From NCBI GenBank assembly GCA_034509735.1, contig JACGWO010000010.1, positions 4,340,001 to 4,404,000 of the forward strand: DNA of 64,000 bases. Reading direction: 5' to 3'. A program made the translations under genes and the position numbers. This document shows, in pieces, positions 36,301-45,762 of this stretch; the first letter of the stretch is position 1, and the number at the start of each line of letters is the position of its first letter. Source of the DNA: Sesamum alatum (taxonomy: Eukaryota; Streptophyta; Magnoliopsida; Lamiales; Pedaliaceae). The notes under the pieces are model-generated. The model saw only the letters and a list, made by a program, of their open reading frames with translations. It was not told where the DNA came from and ran no database searches.

Positions 36301-37706
36301 TATTTTTACAATGTGTACTGCGTTGAAGGTACACATACAAATTTTTTTTATATATAATATTTATATAAATGGCAAATCACTCTAATTTTGCAAGACCAGC
36401 CAAAAGTGAGGTAATCCCGCAATTTTTGTTATTTTTGTTTTTTTAATCAGGAAATGCTGATTAGAGGCTTTTTTATATATATTAATATTATAAAAAAAAT
36501 ATAATTACAATTATACACCAAATTGGGGTATAGTTGTAATTTTTTATAATATTAATATAAAAAAGCCGTTGATTAGATATTTGATAATTTATACTAATAT
36601 AAAAAAAAAAAAAATTCCACACTCACAAACAGCGGTTAATGACACTGCTGCACCAAATTTTTATAAAGTCAAACGTGTACTTTAATCGATAAGATAACTA
36701 ACTTATTCAACTTGCAAATTTAATATTAACTGATAAATTAGTTTTCTTTTCTTGCGTTATTTCTTTTTTTTTTTTATTGTAATGCATTGATTTATATATT
36801 TCACTCTTATTCATGATATATATCGAAAAAACAAAATATTATTTATTAAATGCACACGGGGACGGCGTGCCACCATTACTAGTTTTATATAACCGAGCGC
36901 ATGCACTAGTTTCAAACACTAATTCTGTACATTAATCAGAGACATACACTTGCGTCCGAGGATCTGACGAAATACTTGAATATTTTATGTAAAACCAAAC
37001 ACATTGTACCCAATATCAGATACCCATGTGTATTAAAAATTCAAACACACACGTGCATCCAACGATCGGGTACAATACATCCGATATAACATAAAATATC
37101 CCACCACGTATTTCCAGACTAGTTAGGGTTTTCATCGTAACCCTAATCCAAAATTAGGGATGATTACTCAATGATAGTTAATTCATGCAAAAAAAATTAT
37201 AATTTGGTCCACTAATATTTGGATGATAGAAACTCTTGTACATATCAATTCGAAATTTGTAAAGAATGATCGTAATTTATAAAAAATAACAATTTTTCAT
37301 CCAGAAAACTCTAATTTGTGCATCCACAGAAAATCCAATATTCTACCACACTACATATAATTAGGCCTTGTTTGCTTGTGAGAATTGAATAGTTAAATAA
37401 ATAAATAATTAATCATGATAAATAAATAATTTTAATAAAAATATTATTGACACAGTTTAATTTCATACTATGTTCTATCAATCATTAATATCAGAATATA
37501 ATCCCATCCCTCAACATAAACGAGACCTTAATACATTAATGTATATCTCATAAGTCATCTCTAATTGCTACAATCCAAACATCAAAATTCAAAACAAAAT
37601 CAGACACAACAAAACTAAATTCTTATATATATGTAGAAAAAAAAAACTTACGAGAAAGCAGGACAATGAGCAGCAGAAAGAAGATCCGGAACGCCTTCTT
37701 CTCCAT
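30397..37706 (-). CDS. Plant defensin, copy A, with a 7.1-kb intron
   Basis: Exon 1 (37706-37652) encodes the signal peptide [18 protein letters not shown] and ends at a GTAAG donor. Exon 2 (30566-30397) starts after an AAACTGCAG acceptor. The phase-1 junction creates Gln, giving 74 residues. The linker VTIPQVEA precedes a 47-residue mature peptide starting [14 protein letters not shown]. Eight cysteines have spacing 10-5-3-9-6-1-3, the CS-alpha-beta fold of plant defensins. The gamma-core is [13 protein letters not shown], the most basic of the three copies. Defensins are secreted antifungal peptides that act on target membranes. The intron (30567-37651) is full of transposons, against 1.5 and 0.7 kb in the sisters, so correct splicing is probable but unproven. 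The ATG near 30582 is intronic and was rejected. Confidence 0.88.
30820..31486 (+). mobile_element. Non-autonomous Helitron in defensin A intron
   Basis: It starts TCTATATATAATAAAACAG after A and ends with the hairpin CCCGTGCCTTGACACGGG, then TACTAACTAG before T. The 667 bp are AT-rich and non-coding. It shares its body with the relic at 4615-5998. It lengthens the intron of defensin A. Confidence 0.85.
31521..31733. mobile_element. Small foldback element
   Basis: TGCAAGACTCACCCGTTTTT pairs with AAAATAGGGTAGTCTTGCA, and GACTCACGAC words pair internally. The terminal repeats make up most of its 213 bp. Related termini flank the large foldback at 34374-36428. Confidence 0.65.
31734..32495. other. 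Low-complexity intron DNA
   Basis: It contains an A-rich run near 31817, a C-rich tract at about 31980-32035 and long TTAATTAA stretches at 32040-32160. No element end or gene is clear. Confidence 0.5.
32496..32881. mobile_element. TIR element with 8-bp target duplication
   Basis: TGCCAAAAATATAATTTTGG and CCAAAATTGCATTTTTTCC are inverted ends. CACTCGAT is duplicated at 32488-32495 and 32882-32889, fitting hAT. CACTAATATAGGGGTGGTG on the left pairs with CACCACCCCTATATTAGTG on the right. It lies in defensin A intron. Confidence 0.82.
33594..34269. mobile_element. CACTA foldback element with long hairpin arms
   Basis: It starts CACTACAAGAAAACGG and ends CCCTATTTTCTTGTAGGG, with an ATA duplication (33591-33593, 34270-34272). 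The interior is two arms of roughly 270 nt, about 33605-33880 and 33890-34165, nearly complementary along their length. For example, GTAAGAGAGAGAGGATAGAG pairs with CTATCTCCTCTCTCTTCC, and CGAACTCTCAATGTTCGA occurs in both. Transcription would give one long stem-loop. Confidence 0.85.
34345..34371. repeat. (AT)n microsatellite
   Basis: An uninterrupted AT run lies just left of the large foldback element. Confidence 0.9.
34374..36428. mobile_element. Large nested foldback element
   Basis: Outer ends: GTGTAAGATTATCCCACTTT with CTTGCAAAATTAAAGTGA on the left, and CACTCTAATTTTGCAAGAC with AAAAGTGAGGTAATCCCGC on the right. Inner arms of about 330 nt lie at about 35189-35510 and 36030-36350. GCGACCGGCCATTATTTTAT pairs with ATAAAATAATGGCCGATCGC, and CCCAGCTCGCGAC pairs with GTCGCTGGCTCAGCTCGCGA. 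A decayed family-1 CACTA MITE (about 34473-34858) is included. There is no coding capacity. It sits in defensin A intron and accounts for about 2 kb of it. Confidence 0.75.
34473..34858. mobile_element. Decayed CACTA MITE, family 1
   Basis: Family-1 words remain (ACAATTTTAAAG, TTGTCACTATATAATTATTA, TTGTCACTAAATACAATTAG), but both ends are mutated (CATTACAAAAAA, TTTGTTTATTGTG). Confidence 0.6.
36588..36882 (+). mobile_element. Small Helitron, same family as 6201-6479
   Basis: The 3' end ACACGGGGACGGCGTGCC, then ACCATTACTAG before T, is a clean Helitron terminus. The body shares CACACTCACAAAC-GCGGTTA and TGATAAATTAGTTTT with the 6201 copy. The 5' end (TTATACTAATATAAAAA) is worn, so the start is approximate. 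Confidence 0.8.
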
Positions 37707-38100
37707 ATTCAACTCACTACTGATGGATAATTAGCCAACACTACTGCTCTCAGAAAACTAAGCTGTGAAAAGAGCGTTGGTAAGGGCTCTATAAATACGC
37801 AAAAGATTGGAAAAACCGACGGAAATTTGCATAGGGAATTAATGTCTGGAAGGGGTAGTTGGGATTCCGCAGTAATATTTTATTCCATTGCTTCTTGGAC
37901 AATTGCGAAGAGGGTTCACGTGGGATCGTGTCTGAAATTTGAAATTGTAATGGAGGACTTGGGAATTGGAGAAATGGCAGCAGAATTAATGGTGTGTGCA
38001 GTGTGCATGATGATGGCGTAGGGTGGCTGTGGCCGGTGCTTCGGCAGTAGAACCTATTCACGTGCGTGCCAACCAGTAGCAAAAGCCAAACCTAAACCTC
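37707..38100 (-). promoter_or_regulatory. Promoter region of defensin A
   Basis: A TATA-like TATTTATA on the coding strand (37790-37797) lies 84 nt before the ATG. Two CACGTG G-boxes lie at 37917-37922 and 38059-38064. The block 37910-38064 is conserved upstream of copies B (48586-48732) and C (54888-55021), with words GGCAGCAGAA, TGTGTGCAGTGTGCA and GGGTGGCTGTGG. G-boxes are common in jasmonate- and stress-responsive plant promoters. Confidence 0.6.
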
Positions 38101-39240
38101 TGTTCTAGTATTCTAGATCTTTCGATCCCTTGGGAGAGTAGAACCTCCATAATTACACCAATAACCAAGCGTTAGTAAATAATTAATTGCATGATTTCAC
38201 GGTGGAGTTTCAAATAATGATAACTTTGATTTGGGTAGAGTGGGACGATTATATATCGTTTCGGTAATTTTCGAGAGGAAAATCCAATATTTCATAATTG
38301 TTGTTGTTAGGGGTCACCTTTTGTTACGAAATTCTATCGTTTTGATCGTCGTCTAGCCCATTAAAATAAACTTAACATTTAACTATGATAAATTGACATA
38401 ATTAAAAAAATAATCGTAGTAAATAATCATTCACCACGATCATACAATGGTTGTTGGTCATGATTTTTGTCGGTGTGATAAAATTTTTGTCGTGGCTAAA
38501 AGTATAGCAAAAATGTTTGTTATGGAAAAATAATTTCCATGATAAATAATTTAGATTTTTGTTTTACCATGATTAATAATGATTATTTACCATAATTTTA
38601 GTCCATAAGCAATAAAATCGCAATCGATAGTAAATTTTCTTATAGTCGCCATTCTTAATTTATTTTTTATTTCAATTGACTTTAATTATTTTTAATATTT
38701 TCTATGTCATCTTTTGGCATGATATTTTTGAATTATCGCTAGCGTATTAGGGTATTTTTTGATCGAATTTCATGGGCTTCTGAACAGTCCAAATTTAAGT
38801 CAATCTCAAGTCTGTTTTATCTAAAGTAGGAGTATGACTCTTTCCTTTAAACAACTAATAACTCTGTTAAGAGATTTGTTTAATAATAACAAATTCTTAC
38901 TTTCAACTCGTGTTCTTAATAATATTGGAGATGTATTCTTGTTATTATTTATTAAAACAACTGATCTGTTAACTCTCAAATATTACATCGGCGTGTTTAT
39001 TTATTACAAAGAAGGCCATGATATGATTCTTAAACAAGAAGTTGGCCTTCGTCCGTCGGCCTTGTAGGTCGATGTATCCGTTGCCCGCCAACTTGATGAG
39101 TTCAAATTCTGCAGTTTTGTTAAGTATGACTCATATACCAGAAAAATGACAGATGTTGGAGCGGACTGGAGTGCATCGCAACGAACCACAACAAGCGAAT
39201 GGAGTTGACAGGCCACAATCAAGTGGGTTGCGGGTGTAGG
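38101..39240. other. Intergenic DNA with an old family-2 MITE relative
   Basis: About 38380-38645 carries family-2 CACTA words (ACCACGATCATACAATGGTTG, CATGATTAATAATGATTATTT) without intact ends. The remainder has no gene; the plus-strand frame at 38834-39067 has no recognisable domain. Confidence 0.45.
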
Positions 39241-39704
39241 GTAATTTAGTATATGCACCAAGGGTTACTTATATATATATAAATATATTGTATTTTGTAA
39301 CTTAGTTGAGATTTATTCTTTGAAACATAATAATACAGTCATCCCAAGAATATAAACACATTGACGAACCTAGTTAAATTTTAGTGTCTATGATTATTGA
39401 TGTATATGATAGTAATAAACATTTACTTACAAGGGTATAAGAGTAATTTTTTTATGTAAGCCACATAATAAATATTCACACCCTATCACACCATAAAATA
39501 ACTAACATCACTATAATACTCCATATATTATTTTTAAGAGGGGGTTCACTATTCATTGATTTGACAATACATACATTCAAAAATTCTCTCACTAGACTTG
39601 GGAAGTATTATTGTGCCGAGATGATTTTCCCGTTCACTCCTTCACTAAAAATCACTTCCACATCATTGGCGCCGTCTGCGGGAAACCATCACCTCGACAT
39701 TGAG

Positions 39705-41140
39705 AATGCAAACCAGGTCGTGTGCTCGCGATGTTCAAGGGGTGGACAATGCCCAAGAAATGCATGAAAATGGAGTAGAGCAAAACCCACCCCATGAACA
39801 AGTGCCTCAGGAGGAAGCACTTTATCCCCGTGCACAATCTCCACCCCCTGGCAAAGAACCACCCGGTGAACAAACACCACCCCCTTGGTGGAATCACCCC
39901 TTACCAAGGAGTTCCACCCGAGGGTCTGATGATCCAGTTGACGCAAAAGGCCTTATTAGCACTGATCCATGACGCATCCAACCGAGCAGCCGCTCAAGCG
40001 ATAGCTCAATTTGCGACTAATCACCCATGAACCCCCCCCCCTCCTTCTCCTCGTCGAAGTCGAGAAGAGTCCTCGGCTCCCGAGGAGAATGAGCAGGGGC
40101 GGGAAGAGGTGAATAGCAGAGTATCTAAACCTGAGGTTGTCCAGGTGAATAAAAGAGTATCTAAACCGCAGGTTGTCCAAGAACAAGATCAACTCCCTCT
40201 ACAGCCAAGGCAATCCACAACACCTATACTCTCGAGGGGAGTAGAGGCCCTTATCTCCTCTTGGTCGTGGCTCCTCCAAAACGTAGCCCTTTGTGCACGG
40301 CAATCCTAGCCGAGGCACTTCCGACGGGCATTAAAGTGTCAAACCTCCCGGAGTACGATGGAACGGGGGACCCGCAAGAACACTTAGACAAAATTTATGC
40401 TAAAATTGATTGGTACGACTTGAGTGATGCCGCCTACTGCAAGGTCTTCCCTCTTCCGCACTACGCTTACAAAGTATGCTCTAGCTTGGTTCAATCAACT
40501 ACCAGTTGGAGGTATCTCTAGCTTCGAGCAGTTAACCCAACGTTTTTACAGTACTTCTCTATGAACAAGAAAGTCCCAAAAATGGCCGCATACTTGTTCA
40601 CCATCCGTCAGAAGTAGATGGAGTCGTTGAGGGATTACGTTCAGAGATTCGTGGAGGCCGTGCATGAGGTGCCCCATGTTAACCACAAATTGTTGGCTAG
40701 CATTATGCAACAAAACTTGCTTTTGGGAAGGTTCAAAGAGTCTATAGCCGGAAAACACCCTAGCACTTTGGAAGACTTACTCCTGCGATCACAAAAAATA
40801 CATCAGAATCGAGGAATCCCAAGTTGCGGATCCTACCTTCAGTGTCAAGAGGAAAGGTAGGGAGGAAGAAAATGAGCCGCGGAAGAAGGAAGAGCGCAAG
40901 CATGTGCCCCCCCGCCGGATTTACGCACTGCACCCCTTTGAACACCTCTAGAGGAGAAATATTAGTCGTGGCGGAGCAACAAAGGCTGATTGACCAATGG
41001 CCGAGAAAAATGAAGGACAATCCCAAGAGGCTAAAGTCCGACAAATATTGCCACTTCCACCGTGACATTGGGCGTACAACTGAGGAGTGTCATCACCTCC
41101 AAAATGAGATAGAGAAATTAATCCAATGGGGACACTAGAA
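39705..41140 (+). pseudogene. Gypsy gag pseudogene
   Basis: A proline-rich N-part (39705-40030, EALYPRAQSPPPGKEPPGEQ) is followed by a 33-nt unit repeated twice near 40115-40185. The core gag domain follows in shifted frames: NLPEYDGTGDPQEHLDKIYA, MNKKVPKMAAYLFTIRQ, LRDYVQRFVEAVHEVPHVNH and MQQNLLLGRFKESIAGK. The C-part has KYCHFHRDIGRTTEECHHL, a zinc-knuckle-like motif. Several stops and frameshifts (for example near 40520, 40615 and 40858) make it non-functional. The fragment at 18655-19065 belongs to a related family. Confidence 0.85.
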
Positions 41141-41513
41141 GGAGTATGTCAACCAATATTCACGAGGACGCCAATTGGACCAGGAGGATGTGGCCGTGCA
41201 CCCCATGACGAGCTCTAGGCCGCGCACCCCATGATGGGCTCGAGCCACGCATCGAGCTTGTAACGAGGGGAGGCAAGGCCGTGCACCCCATGCAGAAATC
41301 ATCTCATGATCTCATAAGGATCGGTGAGAAAAGACTCCCTCGCTACGAAGTAGTAACCTTAAGTTCGCATAGCAGGTAAAATTATCTTTTCGCTCTTCAC
41401 TTGTAATAGGAAACCTCGGGTAGGAGGTCAATAAATCCTTCTCCCCTTTTGATTTCCCTGAAGACATTGTAATGCGAACATTGAGTAATAAAGTTAATTT
41501 TCTTGTCGTAGTC

Positions 41514-41539
41514 AAAAAAAAAAAAAAAAAAAAAAAAAC
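41514..41539 (+). repeat. Poly(A) tract of about 26 A
   Basis: The A-run begins about 27 nt after AATAAAG at 41487-41493, the spacing of a real cleavage site, but sequence of the same element continues beyond it. Slippage or an inserted processed transcript could explain it. Confidence 0.7.
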
Positions 41540-41545
41540 TCCTTA

Positions 41546-41825
41546 AAACTTTGCCTCCCCTTGAAGTTGGTAAAAGACTAGCTCCGGGACACACGAGCAA
41601 GTATCCTTTGAGGCAATGTCTTCTTAGATGAAACTTGAGATCGTCTTAAGAAACATCGCCCCGAAAACTTCGCATCCCCTTGAGGTTGGTGAAAGACCAA
41701 TTTCGGGACATGAGCAAGTATCCCTCGAGGCAACATCCAATGGATGAAACTTGATATCCTCTTTAAGAATACGACCATGAAAACTTTGCCCTCCTAGAAG
41801 TTGGTAAAAGATCAACTTCGGGCCA
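41546..41825. repeat. Tandem repeat of about 115-120 bp, 2.4 copies
   Basis: Units share CCTTGA-GTTGGT-AAAGAC, TTCGGGACA, GAGCAAGTATCC and GAGGCAA. This is a usual non-coding tandem array between the coding region and LTR of this type of Gypsy element. Confidence 0.8.
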
Positions 41826-41880
41826 TGGGGGGAGGCAGATTTTATTATAAATACCTTGCCATCTCGAGGCAGATTCCATA

Positions 41881-43068
41881 ATTTTTTTTTCTAGGTAAAT
41901 ATAAATTTCATATATTAAAGGAGAAGGTTACAACGATGACATAGGCAGCGCGCCCAGTCCACAACAAAACAAGCCCAACAAAGCAACAAAAACAATCACA
42001 CAACATTGGGGTAAACAACCACAGCTACGAGCTTGCCCCTACAAAACCACTAATCACAACAGGCCAAGCACGGCAACAAACCAAGAAAAAATACAGCAAC
42101 AAGGGCAATCAAACACTGCTACAGGCCAACCCAAACAAACAACACATACCCACAGTCGTGAAATCAGCCACTAAAAAACAAATACCAGGAATCAATAAGA
42201 TAATTCAACAAGTCTTCAAGCAAGCTCCGCTAGTCCCCGCTCCATGGGTTTCGCCATAGTCGGAAGAGGGCGGCTGTCTGCAGAGCGGCACTCAATCCAT
42301 CACCCATTGATCCAGGTCTGAACTTGGTCAAGAACAAGATCAACCAAGGCGCTTTCAGTCAAAGTGGAGTTCTGGAATCGTCTAGCATTACGTTCACGCC
42401 AAAGGTGCTAACCAAGTGAAGCACGATAGGCCGCGTCGACAATGTGCGTGCCCACCATCTAGCGGAGTCCCAACTAATACCTCTTTTCCAAGAGGCATGG
42501 GGCCAATGAAAGCAGATGAGCTGCCGAAGGAGTCTAAGGCATCCTCGTGAGTAGGGGCACTCGAAGAAGAGGTGTGAGTGGCATTCAATAACTTCAGAAC
42601 TGCAAAGTGCGCACTCAAGGGAGTCCGGCGAGCACCATGGTTTATCCATGGTAGAGAGTTTCTCTAACACAACAAGCGAAAGGATGAATAGATTTCGGTG
42701 ATATGAAACGGTCCGGGGAATAATGAATACCTAGCCATCTTCGGGCCGGCCGGCCGGAACAGGCTTAAAGCATCTTTGCAAGAGAGAGATGGGTTGCAGC
42801 AGTTCCAAAGGACCCGAGAAGGTCTATCACAAGTTTGAGGAAGTTCAACAGTGATATTGAGCAACTCAAAGTTCGTAATGGGGGGCCAGTTCCATTGCCC
42901 GCGTTGAATGACACTTTCAAGAGAGGCGTCAATAGAGATACCAGTGATAGACGGCCCATAGGGGAAACAATGAATTAGAACTCCAAGAGGGTGCCACGGC
43001 TCAAGCCAGATCTTAAAAGGGGCATTTGGACCCACATCGTAGTGAATCCGAAAAGGAGGAGGTGGCAA
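41881..43068 (-). mobile_element. 5'-truncated LINE
   Basis: A T-run on the plus strand at 41881-41890 marks the poly(A) end of a minus-strand element. The coding part 43068-42359 reads, with one frame change near 42665, through FRIHYDVGPNAPFKIW, FPGPFHITEIYSSF and the zf-RVT region (ECALCSSEVIECHSHLFFEC, PYSRGCLRLLRQL). This is the zinc-binding tail of plant LINE reverse transcriptases. The polymerase core and endonuclease are missing, as is usual for 5' truncation. Confidence 0.85.
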
Positions 43069-43081
43069 AGCTTATAATATT

Positions 43082-43670
43082 CGTGCTTTGTGTGTATGTA
43101 GGTGTAATAATGTGTTACCCTCTACCTAGGGGGGCATGCTTTTATAGCCATAGTCCCCTACCAGGTAAAGAAGTGTGACCCTTTGGGACTTAGGTCAGTG
43201 GTTGCTGCAGATAGGCGCCCATCGAATCGGGAGGTGGTTGATGAACATCTTTGAGGGCTCATGCCCGTTGAGGGGCCTTGGTGCTCGGATAAGCTTCTCA
43301 GTGGGATATGTCCAGAATTCCTAGGGAGTGGTTTGGAACATGCCCTTGATCTGCGATCCTTGTCACCTACCGCATGGATAATCCATCTTTTTGGGGCAAA
43401 TGGCCATTTGCCACTTGTGCTCATGAACACCCTGGCAGCCACATGGGTAGGGGTCATTACTCCTAATGGGCTGGCGGACTTTTTGATACAGCCCGCCACT
43501 CTCAGGGGCCTCTGTTTAGTATCTGGACCACTGGTCCTTCCCCCTTCGGCGTCGTGTATTCATGAACTCCTTATTGGGCCTTATTTGGAATGGACTACTT
43601 CTTGGACAAAGTGTAATTTTGGGGCGTCATATATATTAGAAAAATTTAACTTATTTAAATGTCATCCATA
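43082..43670. repeat. LTR-like block at the start of unit B
   Basis: A GC-richer block of about 590 bp is repeated at 51591-52150 (CTTATAGCCATAGTCCCCTA against CTTATAGTCGTAGTCCCCCA, and TGCTCGGATAAG in both). Composition and words resemble a retroelement LTR, but no TG...CA pair with target duplication was resolved. The minus-strand frames at 43158-43499 and 51554-51952 are probably not genes. Confidence 0.5.
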
Positions 43671-43925
43671 GTTTTTTATTCTCTGTCAAGTTAAGTTTTA
43701 ATTAATTTTAACATAAAATTAATTTTAACTTTTAATTATTAGGAAATCATAGATAAAATTAAAACTCTGACAAATTTGATTAAAATATCAATATAAATAA
43801 ATATGTATTGAAATGATTATATATTATTTTAAAAAAAGATATTAAGTAAATTTAATTGATTGATTTACTTAAAGAATACACATTCACTAATTTTATAATT
43901 AATGGATAAATGAACATTTTACAGT

Positions 43926-44724
43926 TGATGTGTACCGGAGTCCAACAGAACTACAAAATGTAGAGGGACCTTCACGAAAATCCCAAAATTATAAGGTCTA
44001 ACCTACAGAGAGGAGTTAGTACTCCGATACTTAAGTCAGTAATGTTCGACTGAATGAAATAAAGGAAAAACTTAAAGAGAGTGAGAATAATGTAAAGTGA
44101 CGTTGTGTAGTGTTCAAATGTTTAAAAGTGTACTAAAAATAATTGGAGAATATAGAAAATCCATGTGATAATAAGTGTCAAGAAAGTATAGATGTTACTT
44201 GAGATTTGGGTGACAATGTCGTCCCCAAATGACTGCACAGTGTGCTCTTTTATAGGTGGTGATGAACCCAATTTTGGAGGAATTAAGTTGAGTTCTGTAT
44301 ACCTTTGGAAATCTTGAGAAGTCAGCTTCTCAACCCAACAAAACGTGTGAGAATAGGAGTTGGATTGGTGAAGATATAGTCGTTTGAGTCAATTCAGTCA
44401 TATCTGCCATGTTTTTCGGAAGAGTAATTACCTGCTGAGAAAGACCCGGATTCTGGCCAATTTACTGGGAATTTGGATGAGGTTTTTCAGTATGACGTGG
44501 CTCCATGTGTTGGCCAGCTGTGTGACGTGGAATCCAAGATGTTTGATGACTAGACTTGTTGTACGAGCCTTTTCGTGGGTCTGCCAGGTTAGAGCATAAA
44601 TACGGGCTTATGTATAAAAAAAGCCTTACTGTTTTGGGCTTGATTACCTTAGCCTGCTGGGCTGTCTGGCCCGGAGGCCTACTCCTAGCTCTTGGGCCGG
44701 CCCGGTGAATTTGAGGGGGCATCA
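43926..44724. mobile_element. Solo LTR
   Basis: TGATGTGTACCGGAGTCC...GGGGGCATCA is flanked by a perfect 5-bp duplication ACAGT (43921-43925, 44725-44729). The paralogous site in unit C (about 52672-52690) lacks it, giving an empty site. The 799 bp have no internal region, so this is the product of LTR-LTR recombination. Confidence 0.92.
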
Positions 44725-44828
44725 ACAGTAATAGACTTTCAATATTTTAGGGTATTAAACTTCTACCCACACCCATACCTATGGGTATTATAGGGTATTA
44801 GACCCTCTCATACCCACTCATTTAATTT

Positions 44829-45357
44829 GGCTTAAATATATTTTTGGTTTGTGATTTTGGCACTTTGAAATTTGTATTCTTTATCTTTCTATGGTTGTAA
44901 AATAGTTCAGTAACTTTTTGACATTTCGTAAGTTTGATCCTTTAGGTGCCGGATTTTGTAATAGTTATCGGAATAAATCATGCACCCTCATGATTTTGGC
45001 ATTTTTTTTCTTTATTTTTCTAAGGGTTGCAAAAGTGTCCTATAACTTTTTGACATTTGACAATTTTGGTCCTTGTAGCGTCGAATTTTGCAAAAATTGT
45101 CAGAATAAATAATGTGCCACGTTATTTTTTTTTATTTTTCGTCCATGTTGGCAGTGAACCAATCAGAACAAAAATTTCAATCTTAATAAACCACATAAGG
45201 CGCACATGATTTATTCCGACGACTTTTTCAAAATTCGGCACTAGAATGACCAAAATTACGAAATGTCAAAAAGTTACAGAATTCTTTTGCAATCCTAGAA
45301 AGATAATAAATAAATGACAAAGTGTCAAAATTACAAGACCAAATATATATTTATACC
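44829..45357. mobile_element. MULE-type MITE, same family as 4871-5860
   Basis: GGCTTAAATATATTTTTGGT on the left and GACCAAATATATATTTATACC on the right are inverted ends. A 10-bp duplication CATTTAATTT flanks it (44819-44828, 45358-45367). Unit C has the empty site near 52758. Confidence 0.92.
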
Positions 45358-45762
45358 CATTTAATTTTTTGGGGTCTAGGATAGGATAAGGGCCCTACCC
45401 ATTGGCAACGTGATTAAGTATTGGTTATTGTTCTCATGACGTGCACATGGGACGAACACTACTATGAGTTAACGGGTATTATCCAAAAGTCATGCATGGT
45501 TCATTAGCCGTTACTACTTTCACGTAAGGAAATAATCATTGATTAGCACAACTCTCAACACCGGTGCAACTTTCTAAATTGTGAAGTTTTATAAGAAAAT
45601 AACCATATGACAACTGAAAAGTACCATTCAAACACAATGGAGACAAACTTCAACAATGACAAAAACGGAAATTCAATAACAGATCAGACAACCACAAAAC
45701 CTAAGCAAAACCCTCTCTTCCAGTCACAAACCCTAGCACAAACACTAAACCCCAATGACATA

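Larger units (their letters stand above)
39560..41880 (+). mobile_element. Decayed Gypsy-type LTR retrotransposon, 5' part
   Basis: TTGGCGCCGTCTGCGGGAA at 39667-39685 is the characteristic primer-binding junction after a CA-ending LTR (about 39660). Gag follows in broken frames, then non-coding tandem repeats at 41546-41825. No pol was found before the LINE at 41881. The left LTR start is not resolved. Confidence 0.75.

Noticed and set aside
37827..38021. Plus-strand 64-residue frame upstream of defensin A
   Set aside because: The frame is not preserved in the matching blocks of copies B and C; the conservation there fits a regulatory role better.
43158..43499. Minus-strand frame of 113 residues, with a partner at 51554-51952
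   Set aside because: The two copies differ by frame-breaking changes and resemble LTR-type non-coding DNA, so conservation reflects duplication and not coding.
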